From Rhodospira trueperi (GTDB lineage Bacteria > Pseudomonadota > Alphaproteobacteria > Rhodospirillales > Rhodospirillaceae), in assembly GCF_900101965.1 (NCBI RefSeq), contig NZ_FNAP01000004.1, positions 213,318-277,317 on the forward strand: a stretch of 64,000 nt of DNA. Reading direction: 5' to 3'. Position numbers and translations under genes: made by a program. Below the pieces are notes generated by a model. The model saw nothing but the letters and a program-made list of their open reading frames with translations. It was not told the DNA's origin and searched no databases. This document shows positions 35,647-43,941 of the stretch, in pieces. How positions within the stretch are numbered: the first letter of the stretch is position 1; each line of letters begins with the position of its first letter.

Positions 35647-36243
35647 GTGCCGACTCTGGACGAGACCGCCGCGGCGGCGCGCGCTTGCACGCTGTGCGCT
35701 GATCACCTGCCGCTGGGACCGCGCCCGGTGCTGCGGGCGCGCGGGACGGCGCGGATTCTGGTCATCGGTCAGGCCCCGGGCACGAAGGTCCACGCCACCG
35801 GCCTGCCCTGGAACGATCCCTCCGGCGACCGGCTGCGGGCGTGGATGGGGGTGGACCGCGAGACCTTCTACGACGACCGCCGGATCGCCATCATCCCGAT
35901 AGGCCTGTGCTACCCGGGCCGCCTGCCGCGCGGCGGCGACGCCCCGCCCCGGCCCGAATGCGCGCCGACGTGGCATCCGGCGCTGCTGGCCGGGCTGCCC
36001 GATGTGGCGTTGACGCTGCTGGTGGGGCAGTACGCCCAGGCGCGCTATCTGGGCGAAGGGCGCGGCCGCACCCTGACCGAGACCGTGCGCGCCTTCGCCG
36101 CGCCGTTGGAGGGGGCAGGGCTGTTGCCGCTGCCGCACCCGAGTTGGCGCAATACCGCGTGGCTGCGCCGCCATCCCTGGTTCGAGGCCGAGCTTCTGCC
36201 TGTGCTTAGGGACCGTTTGGCGACGCTGCTCGAACGGCCTTGA
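35647..36243 (+). CDS. Uracil-DNA glycosylase family protein (uncharacterised branch)
   Basis: 198-residue protein with the UDG fold signature but not one of the classical families. An N-terminal ACTLCADHLPLGPRPV is reminiscent of the Cys-containing start of family 4 enzymes. Motif 1 reads VIGQAPGTKVHATGLPWNDPSGDRLR, and the C-terminal motif reads PLPHPSWRN, matching the H-P-S loop of UDGs. It could excise uracil or another lesion, but this alphaproteobacterial branch is not, to my knowledge, biochemically defined. GTG start at 35647, 6 bp after cobB, so probably co-transcribed. Confidence 0.8.
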   Translation: MPTLDETAAAARACTLCADHLPLGPRPVLRARGTARILVIGQAPGTKVHATGLPWNDPSGDRLRAWMGVDRETFYDDRRIAIIPIGLCYPGRLPRGGDAPPRPECAPTWHPALLAGLPDVALTLLVGQYAQARYLGEGRGRTLTETVRAFAAPLEGAGLLPLPHPSWRNTAWLRRHPWFEAELLPVLRDRLATLLERP

Positions 36244-36316
36244 CGGCGGCGGGCCGGCGCGAGACAACCGCTTCGTCCCGACCGTTTCCCCTTTCCCTCG
36301 CGCCGGATTTTCCCGC

Positions 36317-36904
36317 ATGGACGCCACCACGGCCGCCCGGGCCAGCCTTGCCGACTATCTCGCCGACAGCCAGGACGTGCTGCGCCGGACCCGCGAGGCC
36401 GGCCTGGAGGGCGCGATGGACCGGGCGGTGGCGGTCATCGCGGACGCGCTGGGCGCCGGCCGGCCGCTGTTGGTGGCCGGCAATGGCGGCTCCATGGCCG
36501 ATGCGCTCCACATCGCCGGCGAGTTGACGGCCCGTTTTCTGCTGGAGCGGCGCGGTTTGCCGGTCATCGCCCTGGGCGCGAACTCCTCGACCCTGACGGC
36601 CTGGAGCAACGACGTCGGCTACGCCAGCCATCTGGCGCGCGAGGTGGAGGCGTATGGAACGGCCGGGGGCGTGCTTCTGGCGATCAGCACCAGTGGCAAT
36701 TCGCCCAACATCGTGAGCGCGGCGGAGACCGCGCGGGCCAACGCTATGACCGTGATTGGCCTGACCGGAGAGGGCGGCGGGCGGCTGGCGCCGCTGTGCG
36801 ATATCCTCATCGCCGCGCCGTCCCGCTTCACACCGATGATCCAGCAGGCCCACCAAGCCCTATACCATTATCTCTGCCTTCACGTAGAAGCCGCCCTCGC
36901 CTGA
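36317..36904 (+). CDS. gmhA: Phosphoheptose isomerase (sedoheptulose-7-phosphate isomerase)
   Basis: Makes D-glycero-D-manno-heptose-7-phosphate for LPS core or surface heptose. The 195-residue SIS-domain protein has VAGNGGSMADALHIAGELTARF (substrate loop), LTAWSNDVGYASH, AISTSGNSPNIV (the phosphate-binding S-T-S-G-N-S) and a C-terminal TPMIQQAHQALYHYLCLHVEA with the catalytic Gln/His. The next heptose-pathway genes are not nearby. It ends 18 bp before rdgB. Confidence 0.92.
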   Translation: MDATTAARASLADYLADSQDVLRRTREAGLEGAMDRAVAVIADALGAGRPLLVAGNGGSMADALHIAGELTARFLLERRGLPVIALGANSSTLTAWSNDVGYASHLAREVEAYGTAGGVLLAISTSGNSPNIVSAAETARANAMTVIGLTGEGGGRLAPLCDILIAAPSRFTPMIQQAHQALYHYLCLHVEAALA

Positions 36905-36922
36905 CTGCCCGGGAGACGCCCC

Positions 36923-37564
36923 ATGCACGGAACGCAGTCCATCGCCGCGCCCACCCATCCCGGCCACCGCCGTTTCTCGGGCGAAACCCTGGTGGTCGCC
37001 AGCCACAACCCGGGCAAGGTGCGGGAGATCGCCGACCTGTTGCGGCCGTTCGGGCTGTCCCGCGTGCTGGCCGCCGGGGATCTGGGATTGCCCGAGCCGG
37101 AGGAGACCGGTCGAACCTTCACCGCCAACGCCGTCCTGAAGGCGCGCGCGGCGGCGGAGGCTGGCGGGCACCCCGCCCTGGCGGACGATTCCGGGCTGGA
37201 GGTGGCGGCGCTGGAGGGGGCGCCCGGCATCCTCTCGGCGCGCTGGGCCGGGCCGGACAAGGATTTCGCCCGCGCCATGGAGCGCATCGCCCAGGAACTG
37301 GGCGCCGGCCGCGACCGGCGCGCCAACTTCACCTGCGCGCTGGCGCTGGCGTGGCCAGACGGTCATGTTGAGTGCTTCGAGGGCCGCGTCTTCGGCGACA
37401 TCGTCTGGCCGCCGCGCGGGGAAAAGGGGTTCGGTTACGACCCCATCTTCCAGCCCGACGGCCACGCCATCACCTTCGCCGAGATGGATCCGGAGGCCAA
37501 GCACGCCATCAGCCACCGCGCGGAGGCCTTTCGTCGGCTTGTGGCGGCGTGTTTCGGGGGGTGA
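36923..37564 (+). CDS. rdgB: RdgB/HAM1 non-canonical purine NTP pyrophosphatase
   Basis: Hydrolyses dITP, XTP and similar nucleotides to keep them out of DNA. 213 residues with [17 protein letters not shown] (nucleotide-binding start of the family), [38 protein letters not shown] with the catalytic Asp, and [15 protein letters not shown], all standard. An N-terminal extension of about 20 residues precedes the core. Codes in the same direction as gmhA with an 18-bp gap. Confidence 0.96.
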   Translation: MHGTQSIAAPTHPGHRRFSGETLVVASHNPGKVREIADLLRPFGLSRVLAAGDLGLPEPEETGRTFTANAVLKARAAAEAGGHPALADDSGLEVAALEGAPGILSARWAGPDKDFARAMERIAQELGAGRDRRANFTCALALAWPDGHVECFEGRVFGDIVWPPRGEKGFGYDPIFQPDGHAITFAEMDPEAKHAISHRAEAFRRLVAACFGG

Positions 37565-37676
37565 TACGGGTTTCGGAGCATCCGTCCTTGCCGCTTCCGC
37601 AGTATTCAGTTCGGGCGGTCAGCGCCACCCGGGCTCCCTTCCTGGTTCGATCTGCGTCACATCAAGTGTTGTTGCA

Positions 37677-37784
37677 CTCGTCATTGCGAGGAGCGAAGCG
37701 AAGAAGCAATCCAGGGCGAAACGTTGTGCTCTCTGCCCTGGATTGCTTCGCCCTCGTCTGTCGACGAGGGCTCGCAATGACGAG
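37677..37784. repeat. CGTCATTGCGAG palindromic element, third copy
   Basis: The ends CTCGTCATTGCGAG (37677-37690) and CTCGCAATGACGAG (37771-37784) are exact complements. Inside are GAAGCAATCCAGGGC (37703-37717) and GCCCTGGATTGCTTC (37735-37749), also exact, and a small CCCTCGTC/GACGAGGG hairpin that also occurs in the 15.1-kb copy. It lies in the 364-bp gap between the convergent rdgB and YwqG-like genes; no gene is seen in the rest of that gap. Confidence 0.85.
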
Positions 37785-37928
37785 TCAAACCGCCGCACGA
37801 GCGACGGGCTCCCGCTTCGGCCGAAAATGTGTGAATCGGAGAGCCCCAACGGGGAAAGAGACGGCCAGTGCATTCCGAACCGGACCGGAACAAACGGACT
37901 TCGTATGACCGCGCCCGGCCGCCCGCCG

Positions 37929-39305
37929 TCAGCCGCCGGCGGTGTTGGCGCTCGCCCGGCTGAAATCGCGGGCGGCGAGGTCGTCGGGATCGATGTAGAA
38001 CTCGACGACACCACAATCGCAGAACATGAAGTCGGTGCCGTAGTCGCTGTCCAACACCAGCAGGCGCACGCCTTCACCCGTCGTGAAATTGGTTTTTGCT
38101 TGCGGGTATCCCAGCATGACATGCTCGGACTGCCCCACGGACGGGCGGATCCAGCGATCAACGACCTCAAGGGCCAGGGGCGGAAGAACGGCGCGCAGAT
38201 CGGCATCGAACACTGCCCGCTGCGCCACCCGTTTCACCGCGCAGAGTAGGGCGGTGTTGGCCTCCTGCGCGTTCAGTTCGGTCAGGATCCAGTGGATCAC
38301 CCGCGCCGACAGGTCGGGGTCGGGCCGGTCACAGTCCGGCAGGGACCGCAGAACCGGCGCAAAGGCCTGAATCTGCTCCAGGCGGTCCTGAAGACCCGAG
38401 AGCTTCGCCTGATGCTCCGATGACCGCGCCCCGGCGCGGTCATCCAGGAACTGGCTCTCGTACGCGATCTTGGACGCACACTCGGTCTCGAGCGCGGTGG
38501 CGAATTCCGACATGACCGCGCCGCACCACGGGAATGCGTCGTCCTCGGCGAAGGGGGCGTTCAGATGGGGCTTGCGAACAACGTTCCCCTCCGCGTCGCG
38601 GGCCCAATCCGCCGTCTCCTCATCCATCACCCGCTCGGCGCCCACGATCTGCTTGGAGAAGTCCTTGGACGGTGGCGGCAGGTGTGCCTTAAGCTCGGCC
38701 GCGAACATCTCCAGAGCCAAGGTTTCGAGGTCCGCCGAGCGTCCGGACGGATCGACGGGAAAAGAGCGGATGGCATGGCCCGTGACCGGCCACGCCGGGT
38801 AGGTCTTCACCCCGACGCGGGCATGTCCTCCCCCCATCTTCTGGTACGCGTGACCGATGTCAGGCATGTCGTCCGGCACGGCCTGTTTTTCGGCGACCCG
38901 CTGAGGCGCGGGAACATAGAGCACGCGCGTCCGATCCCCCGGCTCGTCATCCATCCAGAGCATTTCCTCGTCGATGTCGCCGAAGAACAGCAACAGGCCG
39001 TCCGGCGGCAGAGGCGTATCGGTGGGCACGCTTGGCATCTCGGCGCAATCGATCTGGGCCAGGAAGTGCAGGGGCTGCCCGGTCGAACGACCGCGCGGCC
39101 AGGGAACATGGGGCGGCAGGGACGGCAGCCCGCCCAGGTGACTGTGTCCGGGCGCTTCGGATCCCAGGGGCCAGACCCGGCGCAGATAGATGGCCGCTCG
39201 CTCGCGCCGGCGCAGTTCAGCGCGCAGTGCGTCCCCGGGGTCGGGGCCTCGCGCCGGATCGGCCGCAGTCCCGTCGCCGCAGCGACGGCGTCCGAAAATT
39301 GCCAT
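37929..39305 (-). CDS. DUF1963 (YwqG-like) protein
   Basis: 458-residue soluble protein. The region after residue 60 has LGGLPSLPPHVPWPR, LHFLAQIDCAEMPS and GLLLFFGDIDEEM, matching the YwqG/DUF1963 family ('GG.P.LP....WP', 'FL.QI.L.E', 'G.L.FF'). The middle third (about 190-370) is polar and family-specific, and the end returns with HVMLGYPQ and LLVLDSDYGTDFMFCDCGVVEFYI, the usual C-terminal strand. Function of the family is unknown. I use the ATG at 39305 because AGGAGGGAG precedes it; the frame extends upstream to 39416. Confidence 0.82.
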   Translation of the reverse strand: MAIFGRRRCGDGTAADPARGPDPGDALRAELRRRERAAIYLRRVWPLGSEAPGHSHLGGLPSLPPHVPWPRGRSTGQPLHFLAQIDCAEMPSVPTDTPLPPDGLLLFFGDIDEEMLWMDDEPGDRTRVLYVPAPQRVAEKQAVPDDMPDIGHAYQKMGGGHARVGVKTYPAWPVTGHAIRSFPVDPSGRSADLETLALEMFAAELKAHLPPPSKDFSKQIVGAERVMDEETADWARDAEGNVVRKPHLNAPFAEDDAFPWCGAVMSEFATALETECASKIAYESQFLDDRAGARSSEHQAKLSGLQDRLEQIQAFAPVLRSLPDCDRPDPDLSARVIHWILTELNAQEANTALLCAVKRVAQRAVFDADLRAVLPPLALEVVDRWIRPSVGQSEHVMLGYPQAKTNFTTGEGVRLLVLDSDYGTDFMFCDCGVVEFYIDPDDLAARDFSRASANTAGG

Positions 39306-39504
39306 GGCGACGCTCTCCCTCCTGGTCTGGTCCGGGCTGGCCGGGCGGTTCTCCCGCGTCCTGGGATGAGGACCCGCGTCCCGTTGCCGTAGTCTGGCGT
39401 GGGACTCTGACCTCAATCATAAGCGTGCCGAGTCGATTGTCTATTGGGAATGGCGAGGCCCCGCGAGATAGCATCCAAAACGGGGCGTGTTTGAGCCGAT
39501 CCGG

Positions 39505-41628
39505 CTACTTCAGCCAAATCTCGGCGCCGGCGGCGCGGCCGGTGGCGTCCACCACCGTCACTCGCGCCAGCCCGCGACCGTCGGGTCGCCATTGTGCGCC
39601 CCGGTGCCACGGCGCCGTTTCCAGCGGACGTCCGTTGACCAGCCAGGCATAGGGGCGGTGTCCGCCGTCGGCCTCCAGCACCAGACCCAGCGCCGCCTGA
39701 TCCCAGTCCAGGGTCGCCCCGTCGGGCGGGAAGCGCAACCGCAGGGGATCGGCGGTGCCGGTCGCGGCCAGCCGCCGGCCGGCGTCCGGCGCCGTCAGTC
39801 GGCGTAACGGCGGCGGCAGGTCGGCGCCACGCGCCACATCCAGTACGCCCGCCGGACGCGGCCCCGGCAGCGGGCGGCGGGGCGGCGCCAGGAGGTCGAA
39901 CAGGGCGCGCATCAAGGGCGCGGCGGTCTCACGGCCGATGATTCCGGGAACCGGTGTTCCGTCCGCCCGGCCCACCCAGACGCCGACCACATGGTCGCCG
40001 TCCATCCCGATGGCCCAGGCATCCCGGAATCCGTAGGAGGTGCCGGTCTTGAAGGCCACGGCGCGCCCACCCCGGATGGCGTCGTCGGGGGCGAAGCCGG
40101 CGGCCGGCGGGGCCTCGGCGAGAATGGAGCGAAGCTGCCATGCGGCGGCCTCCGACAGAATGCGGGTGGGGTCCCCAGCCTCTTCCGAAGGAGACTGTTG
40201 AAGTCTCACCGCCCGACGCTCGCCGCCGACGGCTATCGTGGCGTACAGCCCCACCAGTTCTTCCAGCGTCACGCCCAGCCCCCCCAGCGCCAGCGGCAGC
40301 CCGGGCCGGCCCAGCCCGCCGCGTCGGCGCGGGGTCACCCCGGCCTCGGTCAGGCGCGCGGCGAAGCGCATCGGCCCCACGCGGTCTAGCACCGCCACCG
40401 CCGGCACGTTCAGCGAGCGGCGCAGCGCCTCCGCCGCCGTCACCCGGCCATGGTGCGCGAAGCCGAAGTTCTCCGGCGCGTAGCCGCCGCCGAAGGCCAT
40501 CGGCCGGTCGTCGATCTCGGTCAGGGGATGCAACAGCCCGTCCTCGAACGCCATGCCGTAGATCAGCGGTTTCAGCGCTGACCCGGGCGAACGCGGCGCC
40601 TGGGTCATATCCACCGCGCCCCGGCGTTGCGTATCCAGCAAACCGGGCGAGCCGACCCAGGCGCGAGCCTCGCCGGTCGCGGCCTCGACCACCAGGGCGG
40701 CGACGGACACGCGCGTGCCAAGAGAATCGGCATGGGCGCGCACCAGGGCCTCGACCCGGGCCTGAAGCCCGGCCTCCAGGGTGGTTGGGATCACCGGCGG
40801 GTCGGTGGGGTCCCGCTCCGCCGCCAGCCGTCGCGCCACATGCGTGGCCAGCAGCGGCATGGGCTGGCGCACCTCGGGCAGCGGCTCGGCCTCGGCCTCG
40901 CGGGCCTGGAGGGCGGTCAGCACCCCGGCGCCGACCATGCGCCGCAGCACCTTGGCGCGTGCCGCCCGCGCCGCCTCCGGGTGGCGGTCGGGCCGCCATG
41001 CCGTCGGGTTCTGCGGCAGCGCCACCAGCAGCGCCGCCTGCCCGGGGGTGAGTCGGCGCGGTTCCTTGCCCCACCACGCCAGGGCGGCCGCCCGCACGCC
41101 CTCGATGTTGCCGCCGAACGGCGCCAGCGTCAGATAGGCGTCCAACACCCCGTCCCGGCCCAGGTGCGCCGTCAATTGCAGCGCGCGGGCCATCTCGATC
41201 AGTTTCGAGGGCAGGGTGCGCGGGCGCGGCTCCAGCAGCCGCGCGGCCTGCATGGTCAGGGTGGAAGCGCCGGAGACGACCTCGCCGTGCCACACCGCCT
41301 GGGCGGCGGCCCGGGCCACCGCCAGTGGGTCCACACCCGGATGCCAGGGGAACCGCGAATCCTCGTAGGCCATCAGCATGGCCAGATACAGCGGATCAAC
41401 ATCGGCCCGCGTTGTCGGCAGGCGCCACGTCTGGTCGGGACTCAGGAATCCGCGCAGCACCTGACCGGTTCGGTCGGTGATGGTGACGGTCGGGGCCAAC
41501 CGCGACAGATCAGGCGGAACGAGGCGATCCAGCGCGAGGGTGGAGGCGACGGCCAGAACGAGCGCCAGCCCTAGCGCGGCGGCGCCGCGCCGGACCTTAT
41601 CCGGCGTCTGGCCCCTTCGGGTCCTCAT
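39505..41628 (-). CDS. pbpC: Penicillin-binding protein 1C (bifunctional murein synthase)
   Basis: Inner-membrane peptidoglycan glycosyltransferase/transpeptidase of 707 residues. After a short basic N-terminus and one membrane helix (about 16-35), the GT51 domain shows YEDSRFPWHPGVDP and SGASTLTMQAARLL. The transpeptidase domain has the catalytic serine in SPGSALKP, the SLN motif in RRSLNVPAV and the KTGTS box in AFKTGTSYGFRDAW. The last 90 residues form the PbpC C-terminal domain. The ATG at 41628 lies inside the end of the upstream asparaginase gene, so the pair overlaps by 32 bp. PbpC family members usually neighbour an alpha-2-macroglobulin gene; none is seen here. Confidence 0.94.
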   Translation of the reverse strand: MRTRRGQTPDKVRRGAAALGLALVLAVASTLALDRLVPPDLSRLAPTVTITDRTGQVLRGFLSPDQTWRLPTTRADVDPLYLAMLMAYEDSRFPWHPGVDPLAVARAAAQAVWHGEVVSGASTLTMQAARLLEPRPRTLPSKLIEMARALQLTAHLGRDGVLDAYLTLAPFGGNIEGVRAAALAWWGKEPRRLTPGQAALLVALPQNPTAWRPDRHPEAARAARAKVLRRMVGAGVLTALQAREAEAEPLPEVRQPMPLLATHVARRLAAERDPTDPPVIPTTLEAGLQARVEALVRAHADSLGTRVSVAALVVEAATGEARAWVGSPGLLDTQRRGAVDMTQAPRSPGSALKPLIYGMAFEDGLLHPLTEIDDRPMAFGGGYAPENFGFAHHGRVTAAEALRRSLNVPAVAVLDRVGPMRFAARLTEAGVTPRRRGGLGRPGLPLALGGLGVTLEELVGLYATIAVGGERRAVRLQQSPSEEAGDPTRILSEAAAWQLRSILAEAPPAAGFAPDDAIRGGRAVAFKTGTSYGFRDAWAIGMDGDHVVGVWVGRADGTPVPGIIGRETAAPLMRALFDLLAPPRRPLPGPRPAGVLDVARGADLPPPLRRLTAPDAGRRLAATGTADPLRLRFPPDGATLDWDQAALGLVLEADGGHRPYAWLVNGRPLETAPWHRGAQWRPDGRGLARVTVVDATGRAAGAEIWLK

Positions 41629-42748
41629 CGTCCCAGTCCTCGTCCCACGGGTCGACCTCCGGATCGTCCGCGTCGCCGTCGCCGTCCTCCGGCGCGGTGA
41701 CCGCCAGGGCGTGGCCGGTCTCAACGCCGGCGGCATTGCGCTCAACCGGCTGGAACACCCCGGCCAGTGCCGCGCGGTCGTCGGCCGACAGCACGCCCAG
41801 GGCCTCCAGTACCAGCCCCAGCGCCACTTCGGCGGCGCGGGTGGCGCCGTCGTCCATCTTCAACGCCACACCCACACCGTGGCCCGGAATTATGGCAACC
41901 ATGTTGCCTTCCGCGCCGACCTTGGCCAGGACGCGCCCGGTGGTGGTTCGGATCAGCCGCGTCTCGCAGCGCCCCGGCCCGGCCACCATATCCGGGTGCG
42001 CGGCCATCGCCGCGCACAGCCGCCGCGCCGCCGCGGCCCGGGACGGCGCCAGCCCGGAGGGATCGGCCAGCCGCGCCATTCCCAGCGCCACCGCCCACAA
42101 GGGCAGGGCAGGGGAGGGGATGCCGCAGCCTTCCAGGCCATGGGGCATCGTCGCCATGTCCACGTCGGTCAGGTCGCCGAGCACCGCCGTCACCGCGCGC
42201 TGTACCGGGTGTTCCGCGCCGATGTAGCCGGCCGTTGGCGCGCCCATGGCCTGGGCTAGCCGCAGGAAACCCGCGTGCTGGCCGGAGCAGTTATGATGCA
42301 CCGGGCCGGATCGGCCACCCCGGCGCGCCAGTTCCCGGGCGGCGTCGGGATCCAGTGGCCAGTCCCGCGTTCCGCACTCCAGGTTGGCCTCGCTCAGACC
42401 CATGTCCTCCAGCCACTCGCGGATGCGCTCCACCTGCATCAGCCAGCCGGCATGGGACGCCGTGTGCAGGGCGATCCGTTCCGGCGTCAGATCGGGCGCG
42501 TCGGGCAGGGCCTCCAGCAGGGCCAGCGCCTGCATCGGCTTCAGCGCCGAGCGGGGGAACACCGGGCGCTCGACATCCCCCCAGGCCAGCAGGGGACGGC
42601 CGTCGGCCCGCAACGCGATGGCCGCGCCCCGGTGAAAGGACTCGACGGCGTCGCCCCGCGTCAGCGCCACCAGGACCGGGTTGTCTGGGAAAAGCTCGGC
42701 GTGGGTTGAGGGCGGGTCGGTCGGATCGGCGGAGGAAGGCATGGACAT
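41597..42748 (-). CDS. L-asparaginase II family protein with acidic C-terminal tail
   Basis: Rhizobium-type thermolabile asparaginase family (unrelated to E. coli AnsA/AnsB), 383 residues. Recognisable stretches are VRG-like LTRGDAVESFHRGAAIAL, FPRSALKPMQALALLE, LHTASHAGW, HHNCSGQHAGFL, PHGLEGCGIPSPALPL and VAIIPGHGVGVALKMDDG. Substrate by family is asparagine, but in vivo use is unproven. After about residue 350 the sequence becomes strongly acidic (DGDGDADDPEVDPWDEDWDDED), and its coding DNA overlaps the start of pbpC in another frame. ATG at 42748 chosen; 42742 is an alternative. Confidence 0.88.
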   Translation of the reverse strand: MSMPSSADPTDPPSTHAELFPDNPVLVALTRGDAVESFHRGAAIALRADGRPLLAWGDVERPVFPRSALKPMQALALLEALPDAPDLTPERIALHTASHAGWLMQVERIREWLEDMGLSEANLECGTRDWPLDPDAARELARRGGRSGPVHHNCSGQHAGFLRLAQAMGAPTAGYIGAEHPVQRAVTAVLGDLTDVDMATMPHGLEGCGIPSPALPLWAVALGMARLADPSGLAPSRAAAARRLCAAMAAHPDMVAGPGRCETRLIRTTTGRVLAKVGAEGNMVAIIPGHGVGVALKMDDGATRAAEVALGLVLEALGVLSADDRAALAGVFQPVERNAAGVETGHALAVTAPEDGDGDADDPEVDPWDEDWDDEDPKGPDAG

Positions 42749-42946
42749 GATGGCATCCCGTGAAACGGGCCGCGCGCGGCCCTCGGTGCCGCCGATCCTG
42801 GCAGGGCGGACGGGGTCTGACAATGTTCGGGTGATTTCTCGCGCAACAGCATGTTGCCCCCGAGCGGCGGCTGATATAGGACAGGCGCACGCTGAGCCAC
42901 CGGGCCCAGCCGGACGTCCGTTTCCGCCGGGGGAGAACCAGGCCCG

Positions 42947-43417
42947 TTGTCCGCCACCATCCTGATCCTCAACGGCCCGAACCTGAACCTGCTCGGCCGG
43001 CGCGAGCCGGCGCTGTACGGGCGCGAGACGCTCGAAGACATCGCCGCCGCCTGCCGCGCGCGCGGCGAGACCCTGGGCTTCGCCATCGATTTCCGCCAGA
43101 GCAACCTTGAGGGCGAACTGGTCGAGTGGATCCAGGCCACGCACACCGACGTGCGCGGCATCATCCTCAACGCGGCGGCCTATACCCATACGTCGGTGGC
43201 GATTCCCGACGCCTTGCGCGCGGTCGGCCTGCCGGTCATCGAGGTTCACCTGTCCAACGTGTTCGCGCGGGAGCCGTTCCGCCACCATTCCTACGTGTCT
43301 CCCGTGGCCGCCGGTGTCATCGCCGGCCTGGGCGGACAGGGCTACGTGCTGGCGCTGGACGCCATGGCCCGACTGGTGGAGACGGAGGCCGCCCGGACGT
43401 CCGATCCACAAACCTGA
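42947..43417 (+). CDS. aroQ: Type II 3-dehydroquinate dehydratase
   Basis: Third step of the shikimate pathway. The 156-residue dodecamer-type enzyme starts [21 protein letters not shown], containing the catalytic Tyr, then [15 protein letters not shown] and the active-site [16 protein letters not shown] and [21 protein letters not shown]. Start is TTG at 42947, with GGGGGAGA about 12 bp upstream; no ATG is available nearby. It is followed by accB and accC, the usual alphaproteobacterial aroQ-accB-accC order. Confidence 0.95.
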   Translation: MSATILILNGPNLNLLGRREPALYGRETLEDIAAACRARGETLGFAIDFRQSNLEGELVEWIQATHTDVRGIILNAAAYTHTSVAIPDALRAVGLPVIEVHLSNVFAREPFRHHSYVSPVAAGVIAGLGGQGYVLALDAMARLVETEAARTSDPQT

Positions 43418-43476
43418 CACCGCCGGGTTCCCCCGGCCGACCCTGTATCCCGCGACGAAAGACCGAAGACACCGCC

Positions 43477-43932
43477 ATGTCCAGGACCCCCATCGACACC
43501 GAAGCCGTCCGGGCGCTCGCAGAGCTGCTCGGAGAGACCGGTCTGTCCGAGATCGAGTACGACACCGGCGAGTTGCGCATCCGCGTGGCGCGGACGCTGA
43601 CTATCAACGCCAGCGCGGGCGCCGTCGTCGCGCCGGCCGGGGACGCTCCGGCGGCGGCGGCGTCCGGTGCCGGCGCCGCGGCGAAGCCCGAGGATCACCC
43701 AGGCGCGGTGACCTCGCCCATGGTGGGCGTGGTCTATCTGGCGCCGGAACCGGGCGCGCCCAATTTCGTCAAGGCCGGGGATACCGTGGAGGAAGGGGCC
43801 ACCCTGCTGCTGATCGAGGCCATGAAGACGTTCAACCCGGTTCGCGCGCCGCGCTCCGGCCGTGTTGCCGCCTTGCTGGTGGATGACGCGACGCCGGTGG
43901 AATTCGGCGAGCCCCTGGTGGTCATCGAGTAG
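43477..43932 (+). CDS. accB: Biotin carboxyl carrier protein of acetyl-CoA carboxylase
   Basis: 151-residue AccB. The N-terminal 40 residues form the usual helical part (VRALAELLGETGLSEIEY), followed by an Ala/Pro-rich linker and the biotinyl domain. Lys117 in IEAMKTFN is the biotinylation site; alphaproteobacteria often have T rather than M after the lysine. Directly upstream of accC with a 9-bp gap, so the two are co-transcribed. Confidence 0.96.
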   Translation: MSRTPIDTEAVRALAELLGETGLSEIEYDTGELRIRVARTLTINASAGAVVAPAGDAPAAAASGAGAAAKPEDHPGAVTSPMVGVVYLAPEPGAPNFVKAGDTVEEGATLLLIEAMKTFNPVRAPRSGRVAALLVDDATPVEFGEPLVVIE

Positions 43933-43941
43933 GGCCGCCCC

